IMG/VR virus record: IMGVR_UViG_3300031566_000020
Coordinates: 1-64,000 of that record
Direction: 5' to 3' (one strand)
From: a virus
DNA: 64,000 nt
The notes under the pieces are model-generated. The model was not told the origin of the DNA. It made no database searches and worked only from the letters and a program-made list of their open reading frames with translations. Shown here in pieces: positions 22,428 through 29,448 of the stretch; within the stretch, counting starts at the first letter, position 1, and every line of letters starts with the position of its first letter. The position numbers and the translations under genes are program-made.

Positions 22428-22512
22428 ACAGCGTGGCTCGTAACCACAACCTTATTGAGTCGCCAAGCGTCTTGGTAAGTGGACAGGGATTACAACCCTG
22501 CCCTTCCGACCA
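22417..22512 (+). ncRNA. Cloverleaf-like RNA element ending in ACCA
   Basis: An 8-bp closing stem pairs CGGAAGGG (22417-22424) with CCCTTCCG (22501-22508), followed immediately by ACCA. Inside are three perfect hairpins: GTGG-CTCGTAA-CCAC, CCAAG-CGT-CTTGG, and CAGGG-ATTACAA-CCCTG adjoining the closing stem like a T arm. The first has a 7-base loop of anticodon-loop form (CTCGTAA). The outline is tRNA-like, with an acceptor stem, discriminator A and CCA. However, no D arm with GG, no TTC-type T loop, and no correctly placed anticodon arm could be drawn. It is a degenerate tRNA, a tRNA mimic or another structured RNA. Confidence 0.45.
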
Positions 22513-22534
22513 AACATAAACTGGGGGTGGAGTT

Positions 22535-22729
22535 ATGAGCAAGGCAAGGTGTAAAAACTGTAAAGAGGTAATTGAATCAAAACATAGACACGACTTTGTA
22601 GCCTGTAAATGCTTTAAGAATAAGCAAAACACAACAGGGATATTCATAGATGGTGGGAATGACTATAGAAGATGTGGAGGAAACTTTGATAATTTAGAGT
22701 GGCTAGATAATAAACTGGGGGTGGAATGA
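22535..22729 (+). CDS. Zinc-binding phage protein of unknown function
   Basis: 64 residues. It has the layout CKNCKEVIESKHRHDFVACKC followed by GIFIDGGNDYRRCG. Small phage and bacterial proteins with this CxxC...SKxxHDF...CxC...DGGxxYxR pattern are widespread but uncharacterised. It starts after the repeat-borne RBS GGGTGGAG and overlaps the next ATG by ATGA. Confidence 0.65.
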   Translation: MSKARCKNCKEVIESKHRHDFVACKCFKNKQNTTGIFIDGGNDYRRCGGNFDNLEWLDNKLGVE

Positions 22730-22872
22730 AAAAGACCACCAAATATAAAAAAAGAATATGGGAAGATAGGTTGCTTTGTGTTGAAACAACAAGCGATATT
22801 GTTGAAAGATACTTCAAAGGAAATTGGGATGTTAAGTTCAGGAATGAGGAGAACGGGGAGGAAACAAAATGA
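22726..22872 (+). CDS. Hypothetical protein (48 aa)
   Basis: 48 residues, basic N-terminus (KKTTKYKKRIWEDR) and an acidic C-terminus. It is coupled upstream and downstream by ATGA overlaps. Its RBS comes from the last copy of the local repeat. No domain is recognised. Confidence 0.5.
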   Translation: MKKTTKYKKRIWEDRLLCVETTSDIVERYFKGNWDVKFRNEENGEETK

Positions 22873-23486
22873 TTAGTGACCGTTTATGTGTAGAAGAAAG
22901 ACATTTTAAAATCGCAAAAGAGATTAGACCATCTATTAAAAAGGATAATATTGTTTTAATTTATGGTACATCAGGAACAGGAAAAAGTGAAGTAGCTGAT
23001 TGTTTGCAAGGGGAATTGTTTAATAAAAATATTTCAAGTTTTGTTCTTTCTTTAGATGATTATTATAACACTATTCCAAGTTTAAGAAATACTAATCGTA
23101 AAAAGATGGGATTAGATTCTGTTGGATTACAAGAGATTGAATGGGAGCATTTAAGTAGAATTTGTGCAGACTTTCAAGAGAAGAAAACAATCTATTTTAA
23201 AAGAGTACATAAATTTGCAGATATTATTGAACATAATTCAATTGATACAGAAGAAGTTGATGTAATTATTATTGAAGGTTTATTTGCTGGTTATATGAAA
23301 AATTATGGTTATGGTGACTTTGCAGTTTATTTAGATGGTAATCCAGCTCAAACATTAGCCTTTAGGGAAAAAAGGCGAAAAGAAAATCCTAATGATTCTT
23401 TTAGACAGAAAGTAGTGCAGAAAGAATTTAACATCATTTGTCAGTTAAAAAGATACGCTGATAAAATTATACCGTTTGAGGAATAA
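22869..23486 (+). CDS. Uridine-kinase-like P-loop kinase
   Basis: 205 residues. Walker A GTSGTGKS (about 34-41), SLDDYYNTI (the substrate-binding DDYY of uridine kinase/phosphoribulokinase), a Walker B strand VDVIIIEGLFAGY, and the lid region FREKRRKENP define the uridine kinase/phosphoribulokinase class. Its substrate may be a nucleoside or another small alcohol. It stands between the two halves of the SbcC system without obvious functional connection; nucleotide metabolism fits best. Confidence 0.78.
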   Translation: MISDRLCVEERHFKIAKEIRPSIKKDNIVLIYGTSGTGKSEVADCLQGELFNKNISSFVLSLDDYYNTIPSLRNTNRKKMGLDSVGLQEIEWEHLSRICADFQEKKTIYFKRVHKFADIIEHNSIDTEEVDVIIIEGLFAGYMKNYGYGDFAVYLDGNPAQTLAFREKRRKENPNDSFRQKVVQKEFNIICQLKRYADKIIPFEE

Positions 23487-23487
23487 A

Positions 23488-24411
23488 ATGAAACTTCTTT
23501 ATTTTCAAGATGGTCATGCAAGTGGAAAGAACTCATGTAATTATATCTCTAATTATTTTGAAGATTGGTTAGAGATGTATGATGAGATTCTTTCTATTGC
23601 AAAGAAAAATAAATGCGAAATGATTTTAGATGGTGGCGATTTAGTTGATACCCCAATGCCATCATATAGAGTTCTGGATGAAATAGCAGACCGGACAGAG
23701 AAAAACAAGATTCCTGTTTTTTCTTTATTTGGCAACCATGCTTCACGATTTCATTCAATGGAACACGCACAGTACACAGGATTGGCTCATTTAATTAAGA
23801 GAAGTGAGTATTTCAACTATCTGGATAACTTTAAAAACGAAGAAGTAAATATTCATGCAATAGAATATTCTCATGATGTTGAAACAAAGATTAAAGAAGA
23901 CGGTCTAATGTTTCATGGCGATTCTAATAAGTTTAAAATTTATGTTGTACACGCTTTTATTTGTCCAAAAGAGTTTCCTTTTGCAACCCATGTTGTACCG
24001 GAAGATATAAAGACGAATGCTGATTTAGTTTTAGTAGGGCATTATCATGACCAATGGGAAAAGAAAATAGGTGATACAACTTATTTAGGTATTGGCTGTA
24101 TTGGAAGAATGGATATTTCGGAAAGAGATATTATTCCTACGGTGCTGTTGATTGACACAGATAAAAGAGAATGGAAGAAGATACCTTTACAATCTGCAAA
24201 ACCAGCAGAAGAAATTTTTGATTTAGCAAAAGTGGAAGCATTAAAGGCAAAGAGCAAATCAATTGATGAATTTTTAAACAGTATTTCTTCTGTTAAGTTT
24301 AAAGGTATTAGGGTAGAAGATATTATAAAGAACATTGCAACAGAGCAAAAAGTTGATAAAGAAGTGTTAGATTTAATTTTTGATAAAATTGGAGAAATTA
24401 ATGGATTATAA
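23488..24411 (+). CDS. sbcD: SbcD/Mre11-like nuclease subunit (gp47-like)
   Basis: 307 residues from the ATG at 23488 after TTGAGGA; an in-frame TTG at 23476 is less likely. Phosphoesterase motifs are in order: YFQDGHASG, LDGGDLVDTP, LFGNHASRFHS, YVVHAFICP and LVGHYHDQWEKK, the full metal-binding set of Mre11 nucleases. The C-terminal 90 residues form the helical ATPase-binding tail. With the Rad50-like halves at 20894 and 24955 it should form the end-processing nuclease used by phages in recombination-dependent replication. Confidence 0.85.
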   Translation: MKLLYFQDGHASGKNSCNYISNYFEDWLEMYDEILSIAKKNKCEMILDGGDLVDTPMPSYRVLDEIADRTEKNKIPVFSLFGNHASRFHSMEHAQYTGLAHLIKRSEYFNYLDNFKNEEVNIHAIEYSHDVETKIKEDGLMFHGDSNKFKIYVVHAFICPKEFPFATHVVPEDIKTNADLVLVGHYHDQWEKKIGDTTYLGIGCIGRMDISERDIIPTVLLIDTDKREWKKIPLQSAKPAEEIFDLAKVEALKAKSKSIDEFLNSISSVKFKGIRVEDIIKNIATEQKVDKEVLDLIFDKIGEINGL

Positions 24412-24628
24412 AGCTGAATTTGACAAATTACAAGAAGATATTAATAATAAGAAGCTTGAGAAAGCCAAGCTGGAAGAACGATTAGAAAATCTTCAAAAAG
24501 AACAAAAACAAATTAATCAAGAGTTGGTAGAACTTGGACTGACTTCTGAAGAATTAGATGATACGATTTATAAATTAGAGGAAGAAATTAAAGCGGAGAT
24601 TGAGAAATGCCAAAAAAACCTAAGTTAA
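24401..24628 (+). CDS. Coiled-coil protein, possible extra segment of the split SbcC
   Basis: 75 residues, a continuous heptad-like coiled coil (EKAKLEERLENLQKEQKQIN). It overlaps the SbcD gene by 11 bp and lies 326 bp before the SbcC C-half. Rad50 proteins have long coiled coils between the ATPase halves, and this fragment resembles such a segment without a hook motif. It may be part of the same complex or an unrelated spacer protein. Its N-terminal start has GGAG upstream. Confidence 0.6.
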   Translation: MDYKAEFDKLQEDINNKKLEKAKLEERLENLQKEQKQINQELVELGLTSEELDDTIYKLEEEIKAEIEKCQKNLS

Positions 24629-24789
24629 AAAAATATTTAGTAGTATTTGAAGACCCTGAACCATATATTGAGGTAGTGGTTAAAGCAAGAAATGAAAACG
24701 AAGCGATTAAAAAGGCTGAAAAGAAAGAACCAGACGGAATTTTTATAGACATACAGGAAATAGAGGAAGTAAAAAATGGGAAAGAATAA
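24607..24789 (+). CDS. Hypothetical protein (60 aa)
   Basis: 60 residues with a beta-alpha-beta pattern (KYLVVFEDPEPYIEVVVKA, then NENEAIKKAEKKEP). It resembles small DpnD/PcfM-like phage proteins with an EVVVKARNENEAI consensus, but this is only a pattern match. It overlaps both neighbours. Confidence 0.55.
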   Translation: MPKKPKLKKYLVVFEDPEPYIEVVVKARNENEAIKKAEKKEPDGIFIDIQEIEEVKNGKE

Positions 24790-24958
24790 ATTAAAAAAGA
24801 TAGAAATTAAAAGGAAATATGTATATACAACATTTACAGATGGAACTGTTTGTAAACATCCTAAACATGCAACAGATGTATCTGTTGAACTTAGACAACC
24901 AAAAGTTCAGCCATTAATACAAAAATTTCCTATAACTTTAAATGATATAATTATATGA
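24776..24958 (+). CDS. Hypothetical protein (60 aa)
   Basis: 60 residues, beta-rich, with YVYTTFTDGTVCKHPKH. A remote resemblance to the 60-residue tail-module protein at 41186 (basic start, a TFTDGT or TLKDGS turn) is visible but weak. It is coupled to the SbcC C-half by an ATGA overlap. Confidence 0.5.
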   Translation: MGKNKLKKIEIKRKYVYTTFTDGTVCKHPKHATDVSVELRQPKVQPLIQKFPITLNDIII

Positions 24959-25566
24959 AAGATAAAATTAAACAATTAGAAGAAGCTTTTGAAAAATTCT
25001 CCAATAAAGTCGGAAGACTTCAAGGGGAATACTCTACTTTAAGAATACAACAAGAAACAAGTGGAACTATAATTGAGAAATTAAAACATCAAGAAGAAGT
25101 TTATACAAAAGCGGTTCAGCTATTAACTTTAGTTCAGCAAATAACAAGAGATAAAGTGAAACAGGGATTTGAAGATATTGTTAGTCATGCATTGAATTAT
25201 ATTTTTGAAAGTGATAAGTATTCTTTTGAGTTGGATTTTAATACAAGGGGAAATTTACAGACTTTAGATTTCAAGGTTAGAACCCCGGATAAAGATGAAC
25301 CTTTAGATTTAATTGATACATCAGGGGGTGGAGTGATTAATATCGTGTCCTTTGCATTAAGAGTTGTCTTGATGGAGCTTACACAACCTAAGACAGAAGG
25401 ATTTATTATTGCAGATGAAACCTTTGCTAATTTAAGTGAAGACCGGATTGAAAGAGCAAGTCAGTTCTTAAAGGAAATAAACCAGAAAATGAATCGGCAA
25501 GTGATTGCGATTTCACACCAAAACAAAATGTTGGATAGTGCAGATAAATTAATTGAGGTAAAATAA
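24955..25566 (+). CDS. sbcC: SbcC/Rad50-like ATPase, C-terminal half
   Basis: 203 residues. An N-terminal coiled coil (about 1-70) leads into the C-terminal ATPase lobe of the Rad50/SMC family: ABC signature region LIDTSGGGVINIVSFALR (119-136), Walker B EGFIIADETFANLS (148-161), and the H-loop region QVIAISHQNKML. It lacks a Walker A motif, which is supplied by the product of 20894-22030. The two chains must pair to form an active ATPase. The stop overlaps the next ATG (TAATG). Confidence 0.85.
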   Translation: MKDKIKQLEEAFEKFSNKVGRLQGEYSTLRIQQETSGTIIEKLKHQEEVYTKAVQLLTLVQQITRDKVKQGFEDIVSHALNYIFESDKYSFELDFNTRGNLQTLDFKVRTPDKDEPLDLIDTSGGGVINIVSFALRVVLMELTQPKTEGFIIADETFANLSEDRIERASQFLKEINQKMNRQVIAISHQNKMLDSADKLIEVK

Positions 25567-25817
25567 TGGAAAAATATTGTAAAAATTGTGGTGAAGAAGT
25601 CCAGCAAGAATTATATGAAACAGGTATTGAAGAATTTTGTCGCTGTCAATGTACTTTAGAACCTGATTTTAATCCAGACTTATGGACAAACAATCTATTG
25701 GAAAGAAAACGTAAGATAGCAAGGGATTTGAAAGACAGGATGAAAAAAGAATGGACAGGTCTGAATGGACAAGACTACCAAGAACAAACTCCATTAGAAA
25801 GTTTTGAAAATGAATAA
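25566..25817 (+). CDS. Zinc-ribbon protein, paralogue of the one at 20743
   Basis: 83 residues. Its N-terminal zinc ribbon (YCKNCGEEV ... CRCQC) is followed by TLEPDFNPDLWTNN, nearly the same as TLHPDFNPELW in the 52-residue protein at 20743, and a helical C-terminal extension absent from that paralogue. It is coupled to the SbcC C-half. Confidence 0.6.
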   Translation: MEKYCKNCGEEVQQELYETGIEEFCRCQCTLEPDFNPDLWTNNLLERKRKIARDLKDRMKKEWTGLNGQDYQEQTPLESFENE

Positions 25818-26625
25818 TCCAATTATAATTTGTGCTTCAGGCAATTCTGTGCCTTTTTTGAATAGCCAATATTATAGAACGCATTGCGGATTACCATCAA
25901 AACTTCAATACACAATACAGAATAATGTTTCTATTGGATTGAATTGGTTCTTTAAATACGGATGCCGGACAACTTTTACATCTTGGGTAGATTGGCAGTG
26001 GTATGTTTGGACAAAAGAACAAACACAATCTTTACCGCTTATGGTTGGAAATTATGACCAATCTTTAAAAAATCATAATGAAGATTTAACCAATAAGAAT
26101 ACGATTTTGTTGAAAAGTAGCAACACATATTATGGCAAAGAATCAATCGAAAAGGGAGTATACACAAAGCATTTGGTAGGGATTTGGGCTATGAGCCTTG
26201 CAGTTTCTTTGGGGTTTAAAGAGATATACCTTCTTGGCTATGATTGTTGCGAAGTAAACGGACAAACACATTTTTATCAAGGGGTTATTGATGTAAATCA
26301 ATCAGTTCCTTTGAAGTTAAGAGGAAAGGTTGTTGAAAACAGACCTATATTTAGAGGAGTAGGAAAGAAAGAAGATGGGAAATATAAAACCGGAACATAT
26401 AACCGGAAAGGTAAAGATATAAGCGATACATATTTTGATAAGTTCACAACAGAAAAGGATGTCAAAATTTATAATGTATCAGAAGAAAGTATCATAACAT
26501 CTTTTCCTAAAATTTCATATGAAGAATTATATGAAAGAGTTGGCGATATTAAAGTTGATAATGATGCAATTAGGGATAAAATAAAGGAAGCTTTACATGA
26601 AAGAGCTTGTGATTGTAACCGTTAG
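25810..26625 (+). CDS. DUF115-like putative glycosyltransferase or glycan-related protein
   Basis: 271 residues from the ATG at 25810, 8 bp inside the upstream gene. It has an N-terminal nucleotide-binding-like strand and turn (IIICASGNSVPFL), a YTIQNNVSIGLNWFFKYG segment, TSWVDWQWY, and EIYLLGYDCCE. These are features of the DUF115/MptE-like and sialyltransferase-like proteins often found in phage and bacterial surface-glycan loci. The exact activity is unknown. It marks the left border of the decoration cassette. It ends in TAG, with a small gene overlapping it. Confidence 0.6.
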   Translation: MNNPIIICASGNSVPFLNSQYYRTHCGLPSKLQYTIQNNVSIGLNWFFKYGCRTTFTSWVDWQWYVWTKEQTQSLPLMVGNYDQSLKNHNEDLTNKNTILLKSSNTYYGKESIEKGVYTKHLVGIWAMSLAVSLGFKEIYLLGYDCCEVNGQTHFYQGVIDVNQSVPLKLRGKVVENRPIFRGVGKKEDGKYKTGTYNRKGKDISDTYFDKFTTEKDVKIYNVSEESIITSFPKISYEELYERVGDIKVDNDAIRDKIKEALHERACDCNR

Positions 26626-26692
26626 TTTTGCGATATCAATTATATTAATTCCTGTCTATGTTTTATACAGGATATATAAAGGACTAAGATGA
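26597..26692 (+). CDS. Single-pass membrane peptide (31 aa)
   Basis: 31 residues, almost all membrane helix (VIVTVSFAISIILIPVYVLY). It overlaps the 3' end of the previous gene by 29 bp and the next start by ATGA. The overlap means the amber stop of the previous gene must be a true terminator if this peptide is made. Confidence 0.5.
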   Translation: MKELVIVTVSFAISIILIPVYVLYRIYKGLR

Positions 26693-26943
26693 GTTTAATA
26701 TCAATAATGGGATGGGTAGGCAATATATTTTTCATTCTAGGGGCAATTTTTCTAGCAATGAAATGGATATCCGGATGGCATTGTCAAATCTTGGGTAATA
26801 TTTGTTATGTTGTTTTCGCTGTTCTCATGGGGGTTGAAGGGGTGAGCCTTTGTGCTTTGTCTATTTTGTTAATAATTATAAATATATTTGGATGGAAAAA
26901 TTGGAAGGAGCAAAAAAATCAATGGATAACTATAAAAAATTAG
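26689..26943 (+). CDS. Small PnuC-like membrane protein
   Basis: 84 residues with three membrane segments and a repeated W/G/N pattern (MGWVGNIFFILGAIFLAMK, WHCQILGNICYVVFAVLMG, IINIFGWKNWKE). This pattern resembles half of a PnuC/SWEET-type triple-helix bundle and small phage membrane proteins of that kind. Transport of a small metabolite is possible if it dimerises. No ligand can be inferred. Confidence 0.55.
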   Translation: MSLISIMGWVGNIFFILGAIFLAMKWISGWHCQILGNICYVVFAVLMGVEGVSLCALSILLIIINIFGWKNWKEQKNQWITIKN

Positions 26944-27092
26944 ACTGTGTTAAAGGACTTTTAATGGGAATGGATAGACAGCTTCAGGCATTATGGGATA
27001 AGTCTATAGGCGAAGAAGCTCAAAATATTGTCATTGATAGATATTATGAAGCTATTATTAATTTTTTAAATGAGGAAGACACTAATGCCTAG
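26922..27092 (+). CDS. Hypothetical helical protein (56 aa)
   Basis: 56 residues from the ATG at 26922, which overlaps the previous gene's end by 22 bp and follows AAGGAG. It is helical (GLLMGMDRQLQALWDKS) with an acidic C-terminus. No family is recognised. Confidence 0.5.
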   Translation: MDNYKKLDCVKGLLMGMDRQLQALWDKSIGEEAQNIVIDRYYEAIINFLNEEDTNA

Positions 27093-27354
27093 ACCACACA
27101 GAAAATGGACAGTTATATCTTCATATTTTAGAGAAGTGCTTGATACACCAACAAAAGCGATTATAAATGACCTTTTGAAAGAGGATAAAAACATTCTTCT
27201 TTTCATTAAAAAAGATGAACAAGATGAAGACCCAAAGAAAGGTCAATCAGAAAAGTTTAAAAAATTATGTGAGTTGTATGAAAACGAAACCAAATTAGGG
27301 AAAATAATTATTTCAGCAGTACCGGATATTGAAAAATACATTGAAATAGATTAA
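27085..27354 (+). CDS. Hypothetical protein (89 aa)
   Basis: 89 residues from the ATG at 27085, chosen because GAGGAAG precedes it by 6 bases; an in-frame ATG at 27070 has no such site. It is Lys/Glu-rich (IKKDEQDEDPKKGQSEKF) and probably helical. No domain is recognised. Confidence 0.5.
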   Translation: MPRPHRKWTVISSYFREVLDTPTKAIINDLLKEDKNILLFIKKDEQDEDPKKGQSEKFKKLCELYENETKLGKIIISAVPDIEKYIEID

Positions 27355-27355
27355 A

Positions 27356-27535
27356 ATGAATATACTTTTAAGAAAAACATTATTATATCGTGTAATTAAT
27401 TTAGTTGTTATAGGAATGATTGTGTTTCTTATAACAAAAAACGTAGAAGAAGCACTTAAATTGAGTCTTGTGGTTGAAGTAACAAAAACTGTACTCTATC
27501 TTGTATACGAATATTTTTGGGAGCTTTCTCACTAA
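27356..27535 (+). CDS. DUF2061 membrane protein
   Basis: 59 residues. The layout LLRKTLLYRVINLVVIGMIV ... FLITKNVEEALKLSLVVEV ... KTVLYLVYEYFWE matches the DUF2061 family of small two-helix membrane proteins. In bacteria this domain is often linked to sulfate-activation genes (adenylylsulfate kinase). Here its stop overlaps the start of a sulfotransferase gene (TAATG). That adjacency supports a link to sulfation rather than chance. Confidence 0.75.
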   Translation: MNILLRKTLLYRVINLVVIGMIVFLITKNVEEALKLSLVVEVTKTVLYLVYEYFWELSH

Positions 27536-28251
27536 TGGAACTTAAAAACTTTATAATTTTAGGCAATTCAAAATGCGGTACAACGGGGCTGTATGCAACC
27601 ATGAGCCAGCATCCTCAGATTGTTCCAGCAAGAACAAAGGAATTGTATTTTTTTGGTTCACCGAAATACACAAAGGGTGTTAATTGGTACAATAGCCAAC
27701 TAGGAAAGTGTGATGAAAATCAAATCACAGGAGAATCTACACCTCCGTATTTTTTCCGAAAAGCATCAGTTCTCCAAATTTATAAATATGATAAAGATTT
27801 AAAGTTTATTGTTCTATTAAGACATCCTGTGAAAAGAGTTATTTCTCATTATAACCATACGAGTGTACCTGGATATGCTTATCCGTTCTCAAAGTTTTTA
27901 GATAAAACATTAAAAAGGATATATATTGAAGCCCACCCATTTTTAATTTTATACCATGTCATTGGGAAAAGCTGTTACTATCCTATGATAAAATATTGGC
28001 TTTCTTATTTTCCAAAGAGCCAATTCCTGTTTGTTAAAAGCGAAGAGTATTTTACTCAGTCACAGAAGGTGTTAAACGAAATTTATAGGTTCTTAAATAT
28101 TAGCGAATATGATACAGAGGTAATCCACGCATTAAAGGGCAAATACAGAGCAACAGTGACCGACGAAGACATCAAGCGATTAGAAGAGTATTATAAACCT
28201 TACAACAAACTGTTACCAGCCTTAATTGGTGAAAAATTTACATGGGAGTAG
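27535..28251 (+). CDS. PAPS-dependent sulfotransferase 1
   Basis: 238 residues from the ATG at 27535. The 5'-phosphosulfate loop FIILGNSKCGTTGLY (6-20) and the 3'-phosphate motif VLLRHPVKRVISHYNH (about 95-110) define the PAPS-binding sulfotransferase fold, most like the carbohydrate (heparan/chondroitin N-/O-sulfotransferase) type. ESTPPYFF and a C-terminal FLNISEY region are also typical. It would transfer sulfate from PAPS to a sugar or other hydroxyl. No PAPS-synthesis gene is seen in the window, so the donor must come from the host. It ends with TAG at 28249-28251. Confidence 0.82.
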   Translation: MELKNFIILGNSKCGTTGLYATMSQHPQIVPARTKELYFFGSPKYTKGVNWYNSQLGKCDENQITGESTPPYFFRKASVLQIYKYDKDLKFIVLLRHPVKRVISHYNHTSVPGYAYPFSKFLDKTLKRIYIEAHPFLILYHVIGKSCYYPMIKYWLSYFPKSQFLFVKSEEYFTQSQKVLNEIYRFLNISEYDTEVIHALKGKYRATVTDEDIKRLEEYYKPYNKLLPALIGEKFTWE

Positions 28252-28256
28252 GATAG

Positions 28257-28868
28257 ATGAAAAACTATTTTTCTATAAGAAACGAAGAGCATATTAAGTT
28301 ACAGTTGGAAGGAATGAAACAGCTTATCAATTTCTTCAGAACAGAATGCGGTGTCTATGCTTATTTAACCTATGGTTCGTTATTAGGGGCTGTTAGAAAC
28401 CAAGATGTTATAGGTCATGATACTGATTATGATATTGCCTATATGTCTAAATTCTCTGAACCAAAAGATATTCAGGCTGAATGGAGAGAGATATGCTGTA
28501 AACTAATTGATAACAATATGTTAGGCAAAATTTGGACTAAGCAAGGCATCTTTATCCATCCAACAAAAGACCAATTAGGTGATTTTTCCGGACAGATGCA
28601 TGTGCAAACTCCAAATAGGGTTATTCATATTGATGTGTATACTTCCTTTTGTAAGAATGGAAAATACCATTTGAGTTTTGGAATTCATGGACACTTAAAG
28701 AGAAGTGATATTGTTCCTTTTGGCAAAGTAACATTAAGAGGTATTGACTTTCCAGCACCAAAAAGACCAGAAGCAATATTAAAATTTATGTATGGTAAGG
28801 ATTGGATGACCCCAAAAGAAGCATATAAATATCAAGGAAAACGAAAGAAACTTTGGGAGTACAAATGA
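28257..28868 (+). CDS. LicD-family phosphotransferase
   Basis: 203 residues. The LicD/fukutin nucleotidyltransferase-fold motif YGSLLGAVRNQDVIGHDTDYDI holds the metal-binding Asp pair. FSGQMHVQTPNRVIHIDVYTSF and RPEAILKFMYGKDWMTPKEA complete the family layout. LicD proteins move phosphocholine or related phospho-groups from CDP-activated donors onto surface sugars. The next gene encodes a cytidylyltransferase that could make such a donor. Confidence 0.8.
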   Translation: MKNYFSIRNEEHIKLQLEGMKQLINFFRTECGVYAYLTYGSLLGAVRNQDVIGHDTDYDIAYMSKFSEPKDIQAEWREICCKLIDNNMLGKIWTKQGIFIHPTKDQLGDFSGQMHVQTPNRVIHIDVYTSFCKNGKYHLSFGIHGHLKRSDIVPFGKVTLRGIDFPAPKRPEAILKFMYGKDWMTPKEAYKYQGKRKKLWEYK

Positions 28869-29272
28869 AAAAAGTAATTACTTTCATGGTTGGAGATTTG
28901 TTTCACATAGGACATCTTAATATGCTTCAGAACGCTAAGAAGCTAGGAGATTATCTTATTGTTGGGATTCCTACATCATGGACTATAAAAGAACATATTA
29001 AAGGGAAAACTCCGATTTTTTCAGCAGAGGAAAGATTACGGATTGTTCAGGCTTTAGAGATTGTAGATTTTGCATTTATTTATACAGACAATGATAGTTT
29101 AGATGAATCAATAAGATTATTAAAACCGGATATTATTTGCAGAGGAGATGACAACAAAAACTTTTTTGGTAAAAAAGCGTCAGAAGAAATAGGATGTGAG
29201 ATTGTATATTTTCCATATACACAAGGAATTTCATCAACAGAAATTAGGAGAAGATTATGCGAAGAAAATTAA
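28865..29272 (+). CDS. TagD-like cytidylyltransferase
   Basis: 135 residues, the usual length of glycerol-3-phosphate and related cytidylyltransferases. HIGH-type motif FHIGHLNMLQNAK, loop KGKTPIFSAEERLRIVQAL, RGDDNKNF, and the terminal ISSTEIRRRL (ISTTxIxxR) are all present. It forms CDP-activated alcohols (CDP-glycerol, CDP-choline or CDP-ethanolamine types). The gene overlaps the LicD gene by 4 bp (ATG within its stop region), indicating that the product feeds the LicD reaction. Confidence 0.85.
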   Translation: MKKVITFMVGDLFHIGHLNMLQNAKKLGDYLIVGIPTSWTIKEHIKGKTPIFSAEERLRIVQALEIVDFAFIYTDNDSLDESIRLLKPDIICRGDDNKNFFGKKASEEIGCEIVYFPYTQGISSTEIRRRLCEEN

Positions 29273-29448
29273 CAGATGAAGAAGTTTACATGATAGTTCG
29301 TGCAGAAGAAGAATGTGGTATGAACACTTTACTTCAAGAACTGTTTACATCAGAAAATCCTGTAGTTTATTGTGAGATTGATGAGAAGGGGTGTTTCGGA
29401 GAGTATACTGTTGAAGAAAAACATAAGAAAGTTAGGAGTAAAAAATGA
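29257..29448 (+). CDS. Hypothetical protein (63 aa)
   Basis: 63 residues, acidic, with LTDEEVYMIVRAEEECGMN. It overlaps both neighbours (16 bp upstream, ATGA downstream). No family is recognised. Confidence 0.5.
   Translation: MRRKLTDEEVYMIVRAEEECGMNTLLQELFTSENPVVYCEIDEKGCFGEYTVEEKHKKVRSKK

Larger units (their letters stand above)
22235..22720 (+). repeat. Dispersed ACATAAACTGGGG repeats acting as ribosome-binding leaders
   Basis: ACATAAACTGGGG occurs exactly at 22235-22247, 22310-22322 and 22514-22526. There is a truncated ACATAAACT at 22406-22414 and ATAAACTGGGG at 22710-22720. Copies two and four continue into GGAGTTATGAG, and copy five into GTGGAATGA, so in each case the repeat brings the ribosome binding site and start of a small gene (22332, 22535, 22726). 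The interval is visibly more G-rich than its surroundings, which suggests a recently assembled or imported patch. Confidence 0.75.

Noticed and set aside
22417-22512. A canonical tRNA gene on either strand
   Set aside because: The plus strand has an acceptor-like stem and ACCA but no D arm, no correct anticodon arm and a T loop without TTC. On the minus strand CAGGG-TTGTAAT-CCCTG could be read as a GUA anticodon arm, but the 3' CCA and D arm are absent.
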